A stretch of DNA of 33,417 nt, taken from positions 1-33,417 of the forward strand of contig VGZQ01000033.1 of assembly GCA_016872535.1 (NCBI GenBank). The letters are read 5' to 3'. Every line of letters begins with the position of its first letter. Within the stretch, counting starts at the first letter, position 1. Below are positions 1-9,768 of this stretch, one piece after another. Below the pieces are notes generated by a model. The model was given only the letters and a program-made list of their open reading frames with translations. It ran no database searches and was not told the origin of the DNA. Position numbers and translations under genes: made by a program. The stretch comes from Rhodospirillales bacterium (GTDB lineage Bacteria > Pseudomonadota > Alphaproteobacteria > Rhodospirillales > 2-12-FULL-67-15).

Positions 1-2176
1 GGGCGCGGAATTCGGGCTCGCGCCCGAGGCGGATGGCGATGGCGATGTAGTCGTCCACGTCCTTGGCGACGGTGTCCTCGACGCCGATCATGCGCAGCAT
101 CCCATAACTCACCCGCCCGCGCATGAATTCGCCGGGCAGCGTCACCACCGGCAGGTCCGCCGAAATGGCGCCCAGCGTGGTGTTGCCACCCGACCAGCCG
201 GGGGTGTCGAGAAACACGTCGCCGACATAGTGCATGGCATCGAAGGCGTGGGTCGGCATTCGGTCGAGAACCAGACAATGGCGGTCGTGATCGAGGCCAA
301 CCGCTGCGAACGCGCGCGCGAGCCGGGAGAGGAACGGAGCGTCCCGCTCCGGCGGGTTCGAACGGATAAAAACCAGCTTCGCGTTCGGCACGGCCTCGGC
401 GACCGCAGTATAGATGCGGTCGTAGCGGGGCAGATACTTGAAGACCGATTGCGTGCATAAATAAATAATTTCGTCCGCGCCGAAGCCGAACGATTCCCGC
501 GGCTTCGGCTGGCGCCCCCTGGACAGACTGGGATCGGACAACCGGATCGAGATGTTGGGCAGGCAGACGAGCTTCTCCGAATAATGCGCTTTGCCGCCCG
601 GCGGCTCGATCAGTTCGCCCGAGAGAAAATAATCGATAGTCGGCAGCCCGGAAGTTACCGGATGGCCGATGCAGGTCGCCTGAACGGGCGCGAAGCGCTG
701 CGCGGCAACGGCGAACGTAGCCATGTCCATGCCGATATCGGTGAAGATCAAAGCATCGGGACGATCGGCGCGAAGCGCATGACCAACAGCCGCGAACCAA
801 TCTCCGCGCGCGTCGACCGGACCCGGGCCCTCGACGCCGGACAGCGGCATGTGGCGAAATAGATCGCATTGCCCGGCGACCAGTCTGGTCACGTTGTCAT
901 TTTCCGGGCCAAGGTGATAGCCGAAGACTTCAAAGCGGCCACGGTCGATCTTTTCCATCCAGCCGGCGACGAAGCGCGGGATGAAATGCAGCCGGAAATA
1001 GGCCGATACAAACCCGACCCGCAGCTTGCGCGCGGGATCGGGCGCCGACGAATCGGGAGGGCGCGCGAATTCGGGAAAGCGCGCCGCGACCACGCGATGC
1101 GCGATCCGGCCGAACCGGATTTGCAACTCGCGGTCGTCCTGCTCCTGATAGGCGAGGAAAAAGTTGGTCATGGCCGAAAGCGCGGTGAACGAATCCCGCG
1201 CCGCCGCCGGGGTATCGAGGCGGAGCGCATCCTCGATCGCCGTGAGACCCGCGACATAATCCCGCCGAAATTGCGCGATCTCCGCTTCGTCGGCATAAAC
1301 ATGCGGTAAAACCCGCGCGAGGGTCCAGCGGCTCGACGCGTGATCGGGGTCGAACATCAGGGCACGACGAAATTCGCGGCGCGCCTGTTCGGCGCGCCCC
1401 TGGTTGTAGTTGTTCATGCCGTGGGTGAAAAAATGCCTTGCCGCGTCGGGTTCGATCACGCGGGCGCGGGCGAGCCATGTGTCGCGCCCGGTGGCGTCGC
1501 CCTTCCGCGCATGGGCCTCGGCCGCCAATACGGCGGCCTGGAGGTCCTTGGGCGCCGCTTCCGCCGCTTTCGCCGCCGCCGACAACGCGGCATCCGGATC
1601 GCCGCTGCCGAGCTCCAGGTCGGCCAAGCGCAACCACGCGAGCACATAGCCGGGATCGAGTTCGACCGCCTCCCGCAGCCGCGCGCGGGCTTCGGCGATC
1701 AGACCCTGCTGTTTCAGCGCCTCGCCGAGAAAACAGCGCGCCTCGGCCGAGCGGGGATCGCTGGCCGCGAGTTTGGCGAACAGCGCCGCGGCGCCTTCGG
1801 GATCGCCGGCCTCCCCCAGCAGCAACCCCAGGTTGAAGGTCGCCCCCGGATGGCCGGGGCGTTTGGCAAGCGCCCGGCGGTATTCCGCGCGGGCCTGGGT
1901 CCAGCGTCCGGCGTCCTTGAGGACAAGGCCGAAATTGGCGTGAAAATCGGCGTTCCCCGAAAGCGGCCCGGCCGCCAGCGCCAACGTGTCCGCCGCGTCC
2001 CGGAATTTGCCTTTCTGGTGGAGGACGAGACCGAGGTAATGCAGGGCTTCTGGATGGAGCGGCGCCTGGGCGAGTGCCGCGCGGAAGGCGCGCTCCCCCT
2101 CCTCGATCCTTCCCGCCCGGAGATGGGCGAGGCCGTCGCGGACCAGGGCGTTGACTGGCTCTTTGCGGGGGATCAT
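1..2176 (-). CDS. TPR + SPINDLY-family O-GlcNAc transferase-like protein (3' end cut by window edge)
   Basis: Reading the minus strand from the ATG at 2176 gives 725 codons without a stop, running off the left edge, so the last part of the protein is missing. Residues about 1-290 are TPR-like helical repeats, many ending in a D-P pair. From about residue 384 (KLRVGFVSAYF) comes a SPINDLY/GT41-type catalytic region: FTDIGMD (478-484), APVQATCIGHPVTSG (496-510), IDYFLSG, HYSEKLVCLPN, K580 in a QSVFKYLPRYDRIY segment, and DTPGWSGGNTTLGAI with VVTLPGEFMRGRVS near the end. Enzymes of this fold transfer sugars from nucleotide-sugar donors to protein Ser/Thr; the target here is unknown. It is divergent from the porin gene. 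An in-frame GTG lies 48 nt upstream, but no clear ribosome-binding site supports either start. The fold assignment is firm; the activity is inferred. Confidence 0.85.
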   Translation of the reverse strand, partial: MIPRKEPVNALVRDGLAHLRAGRIEEGERAFRAALAQAPLHPEALHYLGLVLHQKGKFRDAADTLALAAGPLSGNADFHANFGLVLKDAGRWTQARAEYRRALAKRPGHPGATFNLGLLLGEAGDPEGAAALFAKLAASDPRSAEARCFLGEALKQQGLIAEARARLREAVELDPGYVLAWLRLADLELGSGDPDAALSAAAKAAEAAPKDLQAAVLAAEAHARKGDATGRDTWLARARVIEPDAARHFFTHGMNNYNQGRAEQARREFRRALMFDPDHASSRWTLARVLPHVYADEAEIAQFRRDYVAGLTAIEDALRLDTPAAARDSFTALSAMTNFFLAYQEQDDRELQIRFGRIAHRVVAARFPEFARPPDSSAPDPARKLRVGFVSAYFRLHFIPRFVAGWMEKIDRGRFEVFGYHLGPENDNVTRLVAGQCDLFRHMPLSGVEGPGPVDARGDWFAAVGHALRADRPDALIFTDIGMDMATFAVAAQRFAPVQATCIGHPVTSGLPTIDYFLSGELIEPPGGKAHYSEKLVCLPNISIRLSDPSLSRGRQPKPRESFGFGADEIIYLCTQSVFKYLPRYDRIYTAVAEAVPNAKLVFIRSNPPERDAPFLSRLARAFAAVGLDHDRHCLVLDRMPTHAFDAMHYVGDVFLDTPGWSGGNTTLGAISADLPVVTLPGEFMRGRVSYGMLRMIGVEDTVAKDVDDYIAIAIRLGREPEFRA

Positions 2177-2542
2177 CGGGCGGTTATCGGCGAAAATTCT
2201 GAGCTTTGTGCCGGGGCCAGGCACGGCGTGATCTGCTTAAATCCGTTAACTAAGATAATCAATATGTTAATGGGTGTTGCGGCGCTGCCACAGGTGCGCC
2301 CGAAAATGGAAAAAACGGCGGATTCGCGCTTTTCCATTAATCCCCGTTCCTTAAAATGCGGCTCAACGCGAGGTCGAAAGGACCATCGGAGATTTTCCGG
2401 GGACGCCCTTTCGGACTCGTCGGGTACGTCAAGAGTGCTCAATTGGGGTGTCCCCGAACCGCCCCTTGTTCCTCGGTTCAAAGTTCAAGGGTCGGGAAAG
2501 AAGTTCGAGCCTTACAAACCGTTCACCAAAGGAGAGACCATC
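2177..2542. promoter_or_regulatory. Divergent intergenic region between SPINDLY gene and porin
   Basis: These 366 bp separate two divergent genes and must hold the promoters for both. An AT-rich stretch at about 2231-2270, unlike the surrounding GC-rich DNA, is the likeliest promoter zone for the leftward gene, and a second at about 2305-2355 could serve either direction. I could not find a convincing -35/-10 pair. The last 20 bases hold the porin ribosome-binding site (GGAG at 2531-2534). No ORF or RNA gene is recognisable here. Confidence 0.4.
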
Positions 2543-3718
2543 GTGAACATGAAGACCATCCTCAAGACCTCCGTCGCCGCGGCCGCCCTGATGGCGATCG
2601 CCGCGCCGGTGTCGGCCCAGAATCTCAGCCGCGAGACGGGCCGCGACAAGGTCAACCTCAAGATCTACGGCCAGGTCAACCGCGCCATGATGTGGGGCGA
2701 CGACGGCAAGAACGACCGCGTGTTCTCCATCGATAACGGCGTCAGCACGACCCGCTTCGGCTTCGTCGCCAGCGCGCCGGTCACCGCCGACATCACCCTC
2801 GGCGCCCAGCTCGAAACCGAAATCGCGAGCAACCGCGGTGAATCGGTGTCGGTCGGTTCCGACACCAGCACCTCCGCCAACCTGGACAACAACCAGGGCC
2901 AGACGTCCTTCAGCGAGCGCCTGGCGGAAGTCACCGTCAACCACAAGCGCTTCGGCAAGCTCAGCCTCGGCCAGGGCAGCGAAGCCGCTGACGGGATCGC
3001 CGAATACAACCTGACCGGCGCGGTCAACGTGATCGGCATGATCGCCTACACGGCGTTCGGCCAGAACTTCCGTCTGGTCAACTCGACGACCAACGCCAAC
3101 GTCTCCACCACCCTCGGCGGCGTGGCCTCCTACTTCGACGCCGGACGCGACGATCGGGTGCGCTACGACACCCCGGCGTTCTTCAACACCACGCTGGCGG
3201 CGAGCTTCACCTCGGGCGGCGAGACGGGCGTGGCCATCCGGCATGACCGCAAGTACGGCCAGTTCCGGGTTGCCGGTGGCATCGGCTACACCAACACGTC
3301 GGGCACCAGCACCACGGTCGAGGACGAAGTCTCCGGCTCGATCGCCGTCCTGCACGACAGCGGCGTGAACGCCTTCTTCTCGGCCGGCTCCCGCAACCAC
3401 AAGAAGGCCACGGCGGCCTCCGTCACTCCGAACGACGCCGAGTACATCGGCGGCGGCGTCGGCTACATCGCCAAGATCTTCGGCGTCGGGCCGACCGCGT
3501 TCGCGATCGATTACGTCAAGTCGGAAAACATCAACCGCTCGACCACGACCGCGGGCGAGTTTGAGGCCACCAAGTGGGGCATCGGTGTCGAGCAGTCCTT
3601 CGCGGACTACGGCGCTTCGGCCTACCTCGGTTACTCCAACTACGACCTCGACCTGGGCACCGGCACGTCGACCGATGACGTGAACATCGTCATCGCCGGC
3701 ATGCGCGTGGTGTTCTAA
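2543..3718 (+). CDS. Outer-membrane general porin
   Basis: This is a 391-residue protein with a classic signal peptide (start MNMKTILKTSVAAAALMAIA, predicted cleavage after PVSA, about residue 25). The mature part is rich in alternating polar/aromatic beta-strand sequence and ends in phenylalanine (MRVVF), the usual outer-membrane insertion signal. It fits the Gram-negative porin family of alphaproteobacteria: a trimeric 16-strand barrel for passive uptake of small solutes. A GTG at 2543 is chosen because AAAGGAGAG (2528-2536) lies 8 nt upstream; an in-frame ATG at 2549 is the alternative. The reading frame is open far upstream, but that part lacks porin features and overlaps the divergent gene. 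Codon use is strongly biased to a few codons (AAC, AAG, GGC), as expected for an abundant protein. A strong terminator follows. Confidence 0.9.
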   Translation: MNMKTILKTSVAAAALMAIAAPVSAQNLSRETGRDKVNLKIYGQVNRAMMWGDDGKNDRVFSIDNGVSTTRFGFVASAPVTADITLGAQLETEIASNRGESVSVGSDTSTSANLDNNQGQTSFSERLAEVTVNHKRFGKLSLGQGSEAADGIAEYNLTGAVNVIGMIAYTAFGQNFRLVNSTTNANVSTTLGGVASYFDAGRDDRVRYDTPAFFNTTLAASFTSGGETGVAIRHDRKYGQFRVAGGIGYTNTSGTSTTVEDEVSGSIAVLHDSGVNAFFSAGSRNHKKATAASVTPNDAEYIGGGVGYIAKIFGVGPTAFAIDYVKSENINRSTTTAGEFEATKWGIGVEQSFADYGASAYLGYSNYDLDLGTGTSTDDVNIVIAGMRVVF

Positions 3719-3724
3719 GCCTGT

Positions 3725-3740
3725 CCCCGCGCAAGCGGGG
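3725..3740. repeat. Short palindrome CCCCGC-GCAA-GCGGGG
   Basis: This perfect 6-bp stem with a GCAA tetraloop starts 7 nt after the porin stop codon. Similar CCCCGC/GCGGGG cores recur at 3809-3837 and 4272-4299, so it may be a fragment of the same dispersed repeat family rather than part of the terminator. It could also stabilise the 3' end of the porin mRNA. Confidence 0.55.
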
Positions 3741-3752
3741 ATCGCCTAACAG

Positions 3753-3788
3753 CCGGGGCCCCTCTCGCGGGGGGCCCCGGTTCCTTTT
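3753..3788 (+). terminator. Rho-independent terminator of the porin gene
   Basis: A perfect 10-bp inverted repeat (CCGGGGCCCC at 3753-3762, GGGGCCCCGG at 3771-3780) with an 8-nt loop is followed directly by TTCCTTTTT. It sits 35 nt after the porin stop codon on the same strand, as expected for an intrinsic terminator. Confidence 0.85.
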
Positions 3789-3808
3789 TGGAGGCTCGTG
3801 CCGTTTCT

Positions 3809-3889
3809 CCCTCTCCCCGCTCTTGCGGGGGAGAGGGTGGGGCCCGGCCCTGAGCTTGGCGAAGGGCTGGGAGGGTGAGGGGCGCCCAC
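3809..3889. repeat. Composite palindromic repeat upstream of the DUF559 gene
   Basis: A long hairpin (CCCTCTCCCCGC at 3809-3820 pairing with 3825-3837, one bulged G, loop TCTT) is followed by CCCTGAGCTTGGCGAAGGG (3848-3866), itself an imperfect palindrome and a motif I recognise as a common dispersed intergenic repeat in proteobacteria. GAGGGTGAGGGGCGCCCAC completes the unit. The hairpin core has the same arms as the one at 4272-4299 in the 3' end of the DUF559 gene, so the gene has related palindromes on both sides. Confidence 0.75.
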
Positions 3890-3903
3890 GATAAGATGTG
3901 GCC

Positions 3904-4308
3904 ATGAACCGCGATTTGGCCCGACGCTTGCGCCGCGACGCCACGGAAGCCGAAAAAACCCTGTGGCGGCTCCTGCGCAACCGTTCCCTCGGCGGCGCCA
4001 AATTTCGTCGTCAAGTCCCGATCGGGCGCTATGTCGTGGACTTCGCCTGTTTGGAACGGCGGCTGGTTATCGAAGCTGACGGCGGGCAACACGCCTCTTC
4101 GGGAGATGACGCCGTCCGGACGGATTGGTTGGAGTCCCGATGCTTCCGGGTGTTGCGCTTCTGGAATCGCGACATCCTCGAAAATCCGGAAGGGATCGCC
4201 GCGGCCATTCTGGAGTCGCTGGCCGAACCACAGCCGACACCCCCCTCACCCTCCCGCTTTCGCGGGCCCCTCCCTCTCCCCGCGAAAGCGGGGAGAGGGC
4301 CTGGGTGA
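3904..4308 (+). CDS. DUF559 endonuclease-domain protein (Vsr/restriction-endonuclease-like fold)
   Basis: The protein has 134 residues from the ATG at 3904; a GTG at 3898 would add two, and neither has a good ribosome-binding site. The first 110 residues carry the typical DUF559 sequence: ARRLRRDATEAEKTLWRLLR, then FRRQVPIGRYVVDFACLERR, then LVIEADGGQH. The D of YVVDF and the E and D of VIEADGGQH match the D...ExD metal-binding pattern of restriction-endonuclease-like nucleases, so it is probably an active or recently active nuclease; its biological role is not established. The last 24 residues (from about PTPPSPSRFRG) are not part of the domain: they are the translation of the palindromic repeat at 4244-4309, which also supplies the stop codon. 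A second repeat lies upstream. The next gene starts 25 nt later. Confidence 0.85.
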   Translation: MNRDLARRLRRDATEAEKTLWRLLRNRSLGGAKFRRQVPIGRYVVDFACLERRLVIEADGGQHASSGDDAVRTDWLESRCFRVLRFWNRDILENPEGIAAAILESLAEPQPTPPSPSRFRGPLPLPAKAGRGPG

Positions 4309-4309
4309 G
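4244..4309. repeat. Palindromic repeat forming the 3' end of the DUF559 gene
   Basis: This is a nested structure. The outer arms CCTCACC (4244-4250) and GGGTGAG (4303-4309) can pair. Inside are CCCGC-TTTC-GCGGG (4253-4266) and a perfect 12-bp hairpin with a GAAA loop (CCCTCTCCCCGC 4272-4283, GCGGGGAGAGGG 4288-4299). The TGA stop of the DUF559 gene lies within the right outer arm. The 12-bp arms match those of the repeat at 3809-3837. Confidence 0.8.
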
Positions 4310-4333
4310 AAGCACATCAACACCGCTTTTCCC

Positions 4334-6370
4334 ATGAGCCAAACTCGCCTGGACGGCCGAACCGCCGAACGCCTGTTCGCGGATGCGGTCGCGGCCCACC
4401 GGAAGGGCGATTTCGCCTTGGCCGCGCGCCGCCTCGAAAAACTGCGCGCCGCGTTTCCCGACCACGTGGACGTGCTGCACCTGCTCGGCCATGTCCGCCT
4501 CGGCCAGGGGCGCCCCTTGGACGCGATCGGGCCCTTGCGCCAGGCCGTACGCGCGGCCGAAGGCGCCAACCGCAAGGATATCCTCGTTTCCATCCTCAAC
4601 GTCCTCGGCAGCGCCGAGCGACGCGCGGGCGAGCCCGCGAGGGCCGCCCAGACCCTGGCGCGCGCCGCGCGACTGGCCCCTGGCGATCCGGATATTCATT
4701 TCAACCTCGGCAACGCGCTCGCGGACTCTGGCCGCTTGGCCGACGCGGCGGCGAGCTTTCGCCGCGCCGCCGAGCTTTCGCCCGGCGATGCCGCCATCCG
4801 ATTCGCCCTCGGCGAAACCCTGGCGCGGATGGGAGAGAACGCCGGCGCCGCCGAAGCTTACGCCGTTACGGTCGCCCTCGACCCCCGCCACGCCAAGGCG
4901 CACGCCGCCCTCGGCGCGCTCCGGCTCGACGCCAACGATTACCCGGGAGCGCGGGCCGTGCTGGACAAGGCCATCGCCCTCGATCCCGACCTCGCCGAGG
5001 CCCATCTCAATCTCGGGTTGTTGCAAGTCGCCGCGGGAGACGCCGATTCGGGGCTCGCCGCCACGCGCCGCGCGCTCCGGTTGAAACCGTCGCTCGTCGC
5101 GGCCCATTCCAATCTCGTCCAGCAGATGTCCTATTCGGCGCGTTGTTCCGCCGCCGACATATTGGCCGAAGCGCGGCGCTGGAACGACGTTCACGCCAAG
5201 CCCTTGGCCGCCCGGATACAGCCCCTGACCAACCAACGCGACCCCGAATGCCGCCTTAAGGTGGGCTATGTCGGCGGCGATTTCCGCGCCCATCCGGTCG
5301 GTTTTTTTACCCTCGCGCTTTTTGCCCATCACGACGCCGATGCTTTCGAGACGTTCGTCTACATGACCCATCCCCGGATGGACGCGGTGTCGGAAAAAAT
5401 CCGTTCTTCCGTCGCCCAATGGCGCGATGTCGCGGCCAAGGGCGACGCCGAACTCGCGGACATGATCCGGGCCGACGGCATCGACATCCTAGTCGACATG
5501 GCCGGGCATACGGCAAAGAACCGCCTGCTCGCGCTCGCCATGCGCCCGGCGCCGGTCCAGGCGGTCGGCGGCGGCGTCATGGGCGCCACCGGCGTCGACG
5601 CGGTCGATTATTTCCTCGCCGACCGAGTCGAAATTCCCCCTGGGTTCGAGAAATTCTACAGCGAGGCCGTGGTGCGGCTTCCCCATGACAACGTTTGTTA
5701 CGCGCCGCCCGAGCATGCTACGCCGGTCGCGCCCCTCCCCGCGAAGACCAATGGTCGCATCACCTTCGGCTGCTTCAACGCGGCGGCCAAGGTCACGTCG
5801 GAGACCGTCGCGCTCTGGGCGCGGGTGCTGGCCGCCGTACCCGATTCGCGCCTGCTCTTGAAAAGCTTCGCCTACGCGGACGCCGGGACGCGCGCGCGTT
5901 TTCTCCGCCTGTTCGCCGAGGCCGGTGTGCCCGAATCCCGCGTGACGCTGGAAGGCCCATCGCCCCACGCGGAACTCCTGGCGGCCTATGGCCGGGTCGA
6001 CATCGCCCTCGACCCGATGCCCTATTCGGGCGGGCTCACCACCTTGGAATCCCTATGGATGGGGGTACCGGTGGTGTCGCTGCCCGGCGAAACTTTCGCT
6101 TCGCGCCATTCGGCCTCGCACCTGACCAACGCCGGCTTGCCCGAACTGATCGCGGCCACCGCCGATGATTACGTCGCCATCGCCCGCCGGCTCGCCTCCG
6201 GCCTCGACTCGCTCGGCGCCTTGCGCGCGGGCCTGCGCGCCCGCCTCGCGGCCTCGCCCGTGTGCGACGGGGCCGCTTACGCGCGCGGGCTCGAGGCCGC
6301 CTACCGCGAGATGTGGCGGCGCTGGTGCGCGGGGGAACGCCCAAGCGCGATGGATATACCGCCGTCGTAA
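4334..6370 (+). CDS. TPR + SPINDLY-family O-GlcNAc transferase-like protein
   Basis: The 678-residue protein starts at the ATG at 4334 (MSQTRLDG), just after the DUF559 stop; the frame is open further upstream only because it crosses the DUF559 gene. Residues 10-260 form about seven TPR units (for example IHFNLGNALADSGRLADAAA at 121-140). The catalytic half starts near 308 (LKVGYVGGDFRAHPVG) and shows LVDMAGHTAKNRLLALAMRP, APVQAVGGGVMGATGVDAVD, a conserved lysine in FGCFNAAAKVTSETVALW, DPMPYSGGLTTLESLWMGVP and SLPGETFASRHSASHLTNAG, all characteristic of GT41/SPINDLY. The usual tryptophan/tyrosine-containing segment after APVQ is replaced by GGGVMG. It is a cytoplasmic protein glycosyltransferase by family; substrate and donor are unknown. 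It is convergent with glmS. Confidence 0.88.
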   Translation: MSQTRLDGRTAERLFADAVAAHRKGDFALAARRLEKLRAAFPDHVDVLHLLGHVRLGQGRPLDAIGPLRQAVRAAEGANRKDILVSILNVLGSAERRAGEPARAAQTLARAARLAPGDPDIHFNLGNALADSGRLADAAASFRRAAELSPGDAAIRFALGETLARMGENAGAAEAYAVTVALDPRHAKAHAALGALRLDANDYPGARAVLDKAIALDPDLAEAHLNLGLLQVAAGDADSGLAATRRALRLKPSLVAAHSNLVQQMSYSARCSAADILAEARRWNDVHAKPLAARIQPLTNQRDPECRLKVGYVGGDFRAHPVGFFTLALFAHHDADAFETFVYMTHPRMDAVSEKIRSSVAQWRDVAAKGDAELADMIRADGIDILVDMAGHTAKNRLLALAMRPAPVQAVGGGVMGATGVDAVDYFLADRVEIPPGFEKFYSEAVVRLPHDNVCYAPPEHATPVAPLPAKTNGRITFGCFNAAAKVTSETVALWARVLAAVPDSRLLLKSFAYADAGTRARFLRLFAEAGVPESRVTLEGPSPHAELLAAYGRVDIALDPMPYSGGLTTLESLWMGVPVVSLPGETFASRHSASHLTNAGLPELIAATADDYVAIARRLASGLDSLGALRAGLRARLAASPVCDGAAYARGLEAAYREMWRRWCAGERPSAMDIPPS

Positions 6371-6428
6371 CCGACGGCGGCGGGGCGAAGAACCGCGATT
6401 GTTTGACGTGCCGCCGTCATGACGGCGG
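6359..6428. terminator. Two GC hairpins between convergent genes
   Basis: Two related hairpins lie between the glycosyltransferase gene and glmS: CCGCCGTC...GACGGCGG (6359-6380), which overlaps the glycosyltransferase stop codon, and the perfect palindrome CCGCCGTCATGACGGCGG (6411-6428). Both use the same 8-nt arms. The second is followed by GGAAAAATCC rather than a clean T run, so termination in either direction is possible but not certain. Confidence 0.45.
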
Positions 6429-6458
6429 TACTGGAAAAATCCTTTAATTCACAAACAA

Positions 6459-8282
<1,824 letters not shown>

Positions 8283-8285
8283 GCC

Positions 8286-9662
8286 CTAGCGTGCCTTCCG
8301 AGTCGCGCGCGCGCGCGCCGACCGGCGCGACGCTTTGGCGCGGCGGCGGGTCCAGTTCTTGATCTCCCGCTGCTCGGCGCGGGTGACGGCGAGGGCATCG
8401 GCCGCGACGTCCTTGGCGATCGTGCTGCCCGCGCCGATGACCGCGCGATCGCCGATCCTGACCGGCGCGACCAGGGCCGTGTTCGAGCCGATGAACGCGC
8501 CTTCGCCGATCTCGGTTTCGTGCTTGGCGAAGCCGTCGTAGTTGCAGGTGATGGTGCCGGCGCCGATGTTGGCGCGCGCACCGACGCGCGCGTCGCCGAC
8601 ATAGGCGAGGTGGTTGGCCTTGGCGCCCTCGTCGAGAACCGCGTTCTTGATCTCGACGAAGTTGCCGACGTGGGCGCCGGGGCCGATCCTCGCTCCCGGC
8701 CTGAGGCGGGCGAAGGGCCCGACGATGGCGCCCCGCTCGATGGTCGCGCCCTGGACGTGGCAGAACCCGCGAATCTCGGCCTCGTCGCCGACCGTGACGC
8801 CGGGGCCGAACACCACATTGGGGCCGACCGTGACGTCGCGCCCGAGCCGGGTATCGAAACTGAACCAGACGGTTTCGGGGTCGATCAGCGTCGCGCCCTC
8901 GGCCATGGCGCGGGCGCGCAAGTCCCGTTGGATCGCGCGTTCGGCCAACGCCAGTTCGGCACGCGCGTTCACGCCCATGACCTCGGTCTCGCCCGCCTCG
9001 ACCACCGCGCAGGACCGCCCCCGGGCGCGGGCGACAGCGACCGCGTCGGTCAGGTAATATTCCCGCTTGGCGTTGGCGCGTCCGATCCCTGCGAGCAGGC
9101 CGAACAGTGCCTTGCCGTCGAACGCCATGGCGCCCGCGTTGCAGAGCGGAATGCGCCGCTCCGCCGCGCTCGCGTCGCGTGCCTCGACGATCCGCTCGAG
9201 CCGACCGTCGGACCCGACCACCAGGCGGCCATATTGAGCGGGATCGGCGGGCCGAAAGCCGAGTACGACTACGGCCGGCTTGGCCGGGCTCCGCAGTTTG
9301 GCGAGCATCGCCTTGAGCGTCGCGGTTCGGATCAAGGGCGTGTCGCCGTAAAGCACCAGCACCGCGCTTCCCGGGCCGGTGCATCCCGCCAGCGCCTTCC
9401 TAGCCGCCCGCACGGCATGCGCGGTGCCAAGCTTGGGATGCTGAACCGCGACCGGGTGCGGGCGGACGGCCTCGGCGACATCCTCCATGTCTTCGCCGAC
9501 CACGGCGACGATCCGATCCGGCTTCAAGCCCTCGGCGCTCGCCAGCACGTGCGCGATCATCGGCCTTCCGGCGAGCGGATGCAGAACCTTGGCGCGCGTC
9601 GATTTCATGCGCGTTCCCGCCCCGGCGGCAAGGACAAGGACGGCGATTTTTCGCTTGGTCAT
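8286..9662 (-). CDS. glmU: Bifunctional N-acetylglucosamine-1-phosphate uridyltransferase / glucosamine-1-phosphate acetyltransferase
   Basis: The 458-residue protein is GlmU, which acetylates glucosamine-1-phosphate and then uridylates it to UDP-GlcNAc. The N-terminal nucleotidyltransferase shows LVLAAGAGTRMKSTRAKVLH, LYGDTPLI and NAGAMAFDGK; the C-terminal half is a left-handed beta-helix with hexapeptide repeats (GPGARIGPGAHVGNFVEIKN, ANIGAGTITCNYDGFAKHET, AVIGAGSTIAKDV). The arginine-rich tail (RRSARARATRKAR) is partly encoded by a CG dinucleotide run around 8309-8320 that could be slippage-prone. It forms a two-gene operon with glmS. A promoter candidate lies upstream at 9704-9732. The start ATG lacks an obvious Shine-Dalgarno sequence. 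Confidence 0.96.
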   Translation of the reverse strand: MTKRKIAVLVLAAGAGTRMKSTRAKVLHPLAGRPMIAHVLASAEGLKPDRIVAVVGEDMEDVAEAVRPHPVAVQHPKLGTAHAVRAARKALAGCTGPGSAVLVLYGDTPLIRTATLKAMLAKLRSPAKPAVVVLGFRPADPAQYGRLVVGSDGRLERIVEARDASAAERRIPLCNAGAMAFDGKALFGLLAGIGRANAKREYYLTDAVAVARARGRSCAVVEAGETEVMGVNARAELALAERAIQRDLRARAMAEGATLIDPETVWFSFDTRLGRDVTVGPNVVFGPGVTVGDEAEIRGFCHVQGATIERGAIVGPFARLRPGARIGPGAHVGNFVEIKNAVLDEGAKANHLAYVGDARVGARANIGAGTITCNYDGFAKHETEIGEGAFIGSNTALVAPVRIGDRAVIGAGSTIAKDVAADALAVTRAEQREIKNWTRRRAKASRRSARARATRKAR

Positions 9663-9703
9663 CGGGTCGGGAGGCGCTTAAAAGGATCGCTTCGGGCAAA
9701 GTG

Positions 9704-9732
9704 CCATAGCCGCCGCGAACCCGCCAAGTCAA
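9704..9732 (-). promoter_or_regulatory. Candidate sigma-70-type promoter for glmU-glmS
   Basis: On the minus strand TTGACT (9732-9727) is followed after 17 nt by CTATGG (9709-9704), leaving a leader of about 35 nt to the glmU start. It lies in the spacer between divergent glmU and the phosphatase gene, the only place such a promoter could be close by. The -35 is good and the -10 mediocre. Confidence 0.5.
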
Positions 9733-9768
9733 ACATTGTTTCCAATTCTTTCAATGACCTAACCGCCG

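Noticed and set aside
1340-2542. Upstream extension of the porin frame (about 400 codons)
   Set aside because: The extension lies opposite the SPINDLY gene and has no family features; the signal peptide and ribosome-binding site fix the real start at 2543.
2429-3400. Long open frame on the minus strand opposite the porin gene (323 codons)
   Set aside because: It is the antisense shadow of a GC-rich, strongly codon-biased gene; its translation is low-complexity and the plus strand has a signal peptide, ribosome-binding site and terminator.
3725-4309. CRISPR array in the repeat-rich area around the DUF559 gene
   Set aside because: The palindromes are not regularly spaced, spacers are not of constant length and no cas gene is present.
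8298-8320. CG dinucleotide run in the 3' end of glmU as a phase-variation tract
   Set aside because: It is short, lies in the variable arginine-rich tail, and a slip would change only a few terminal residues, so a regulatory switch is unlikely.
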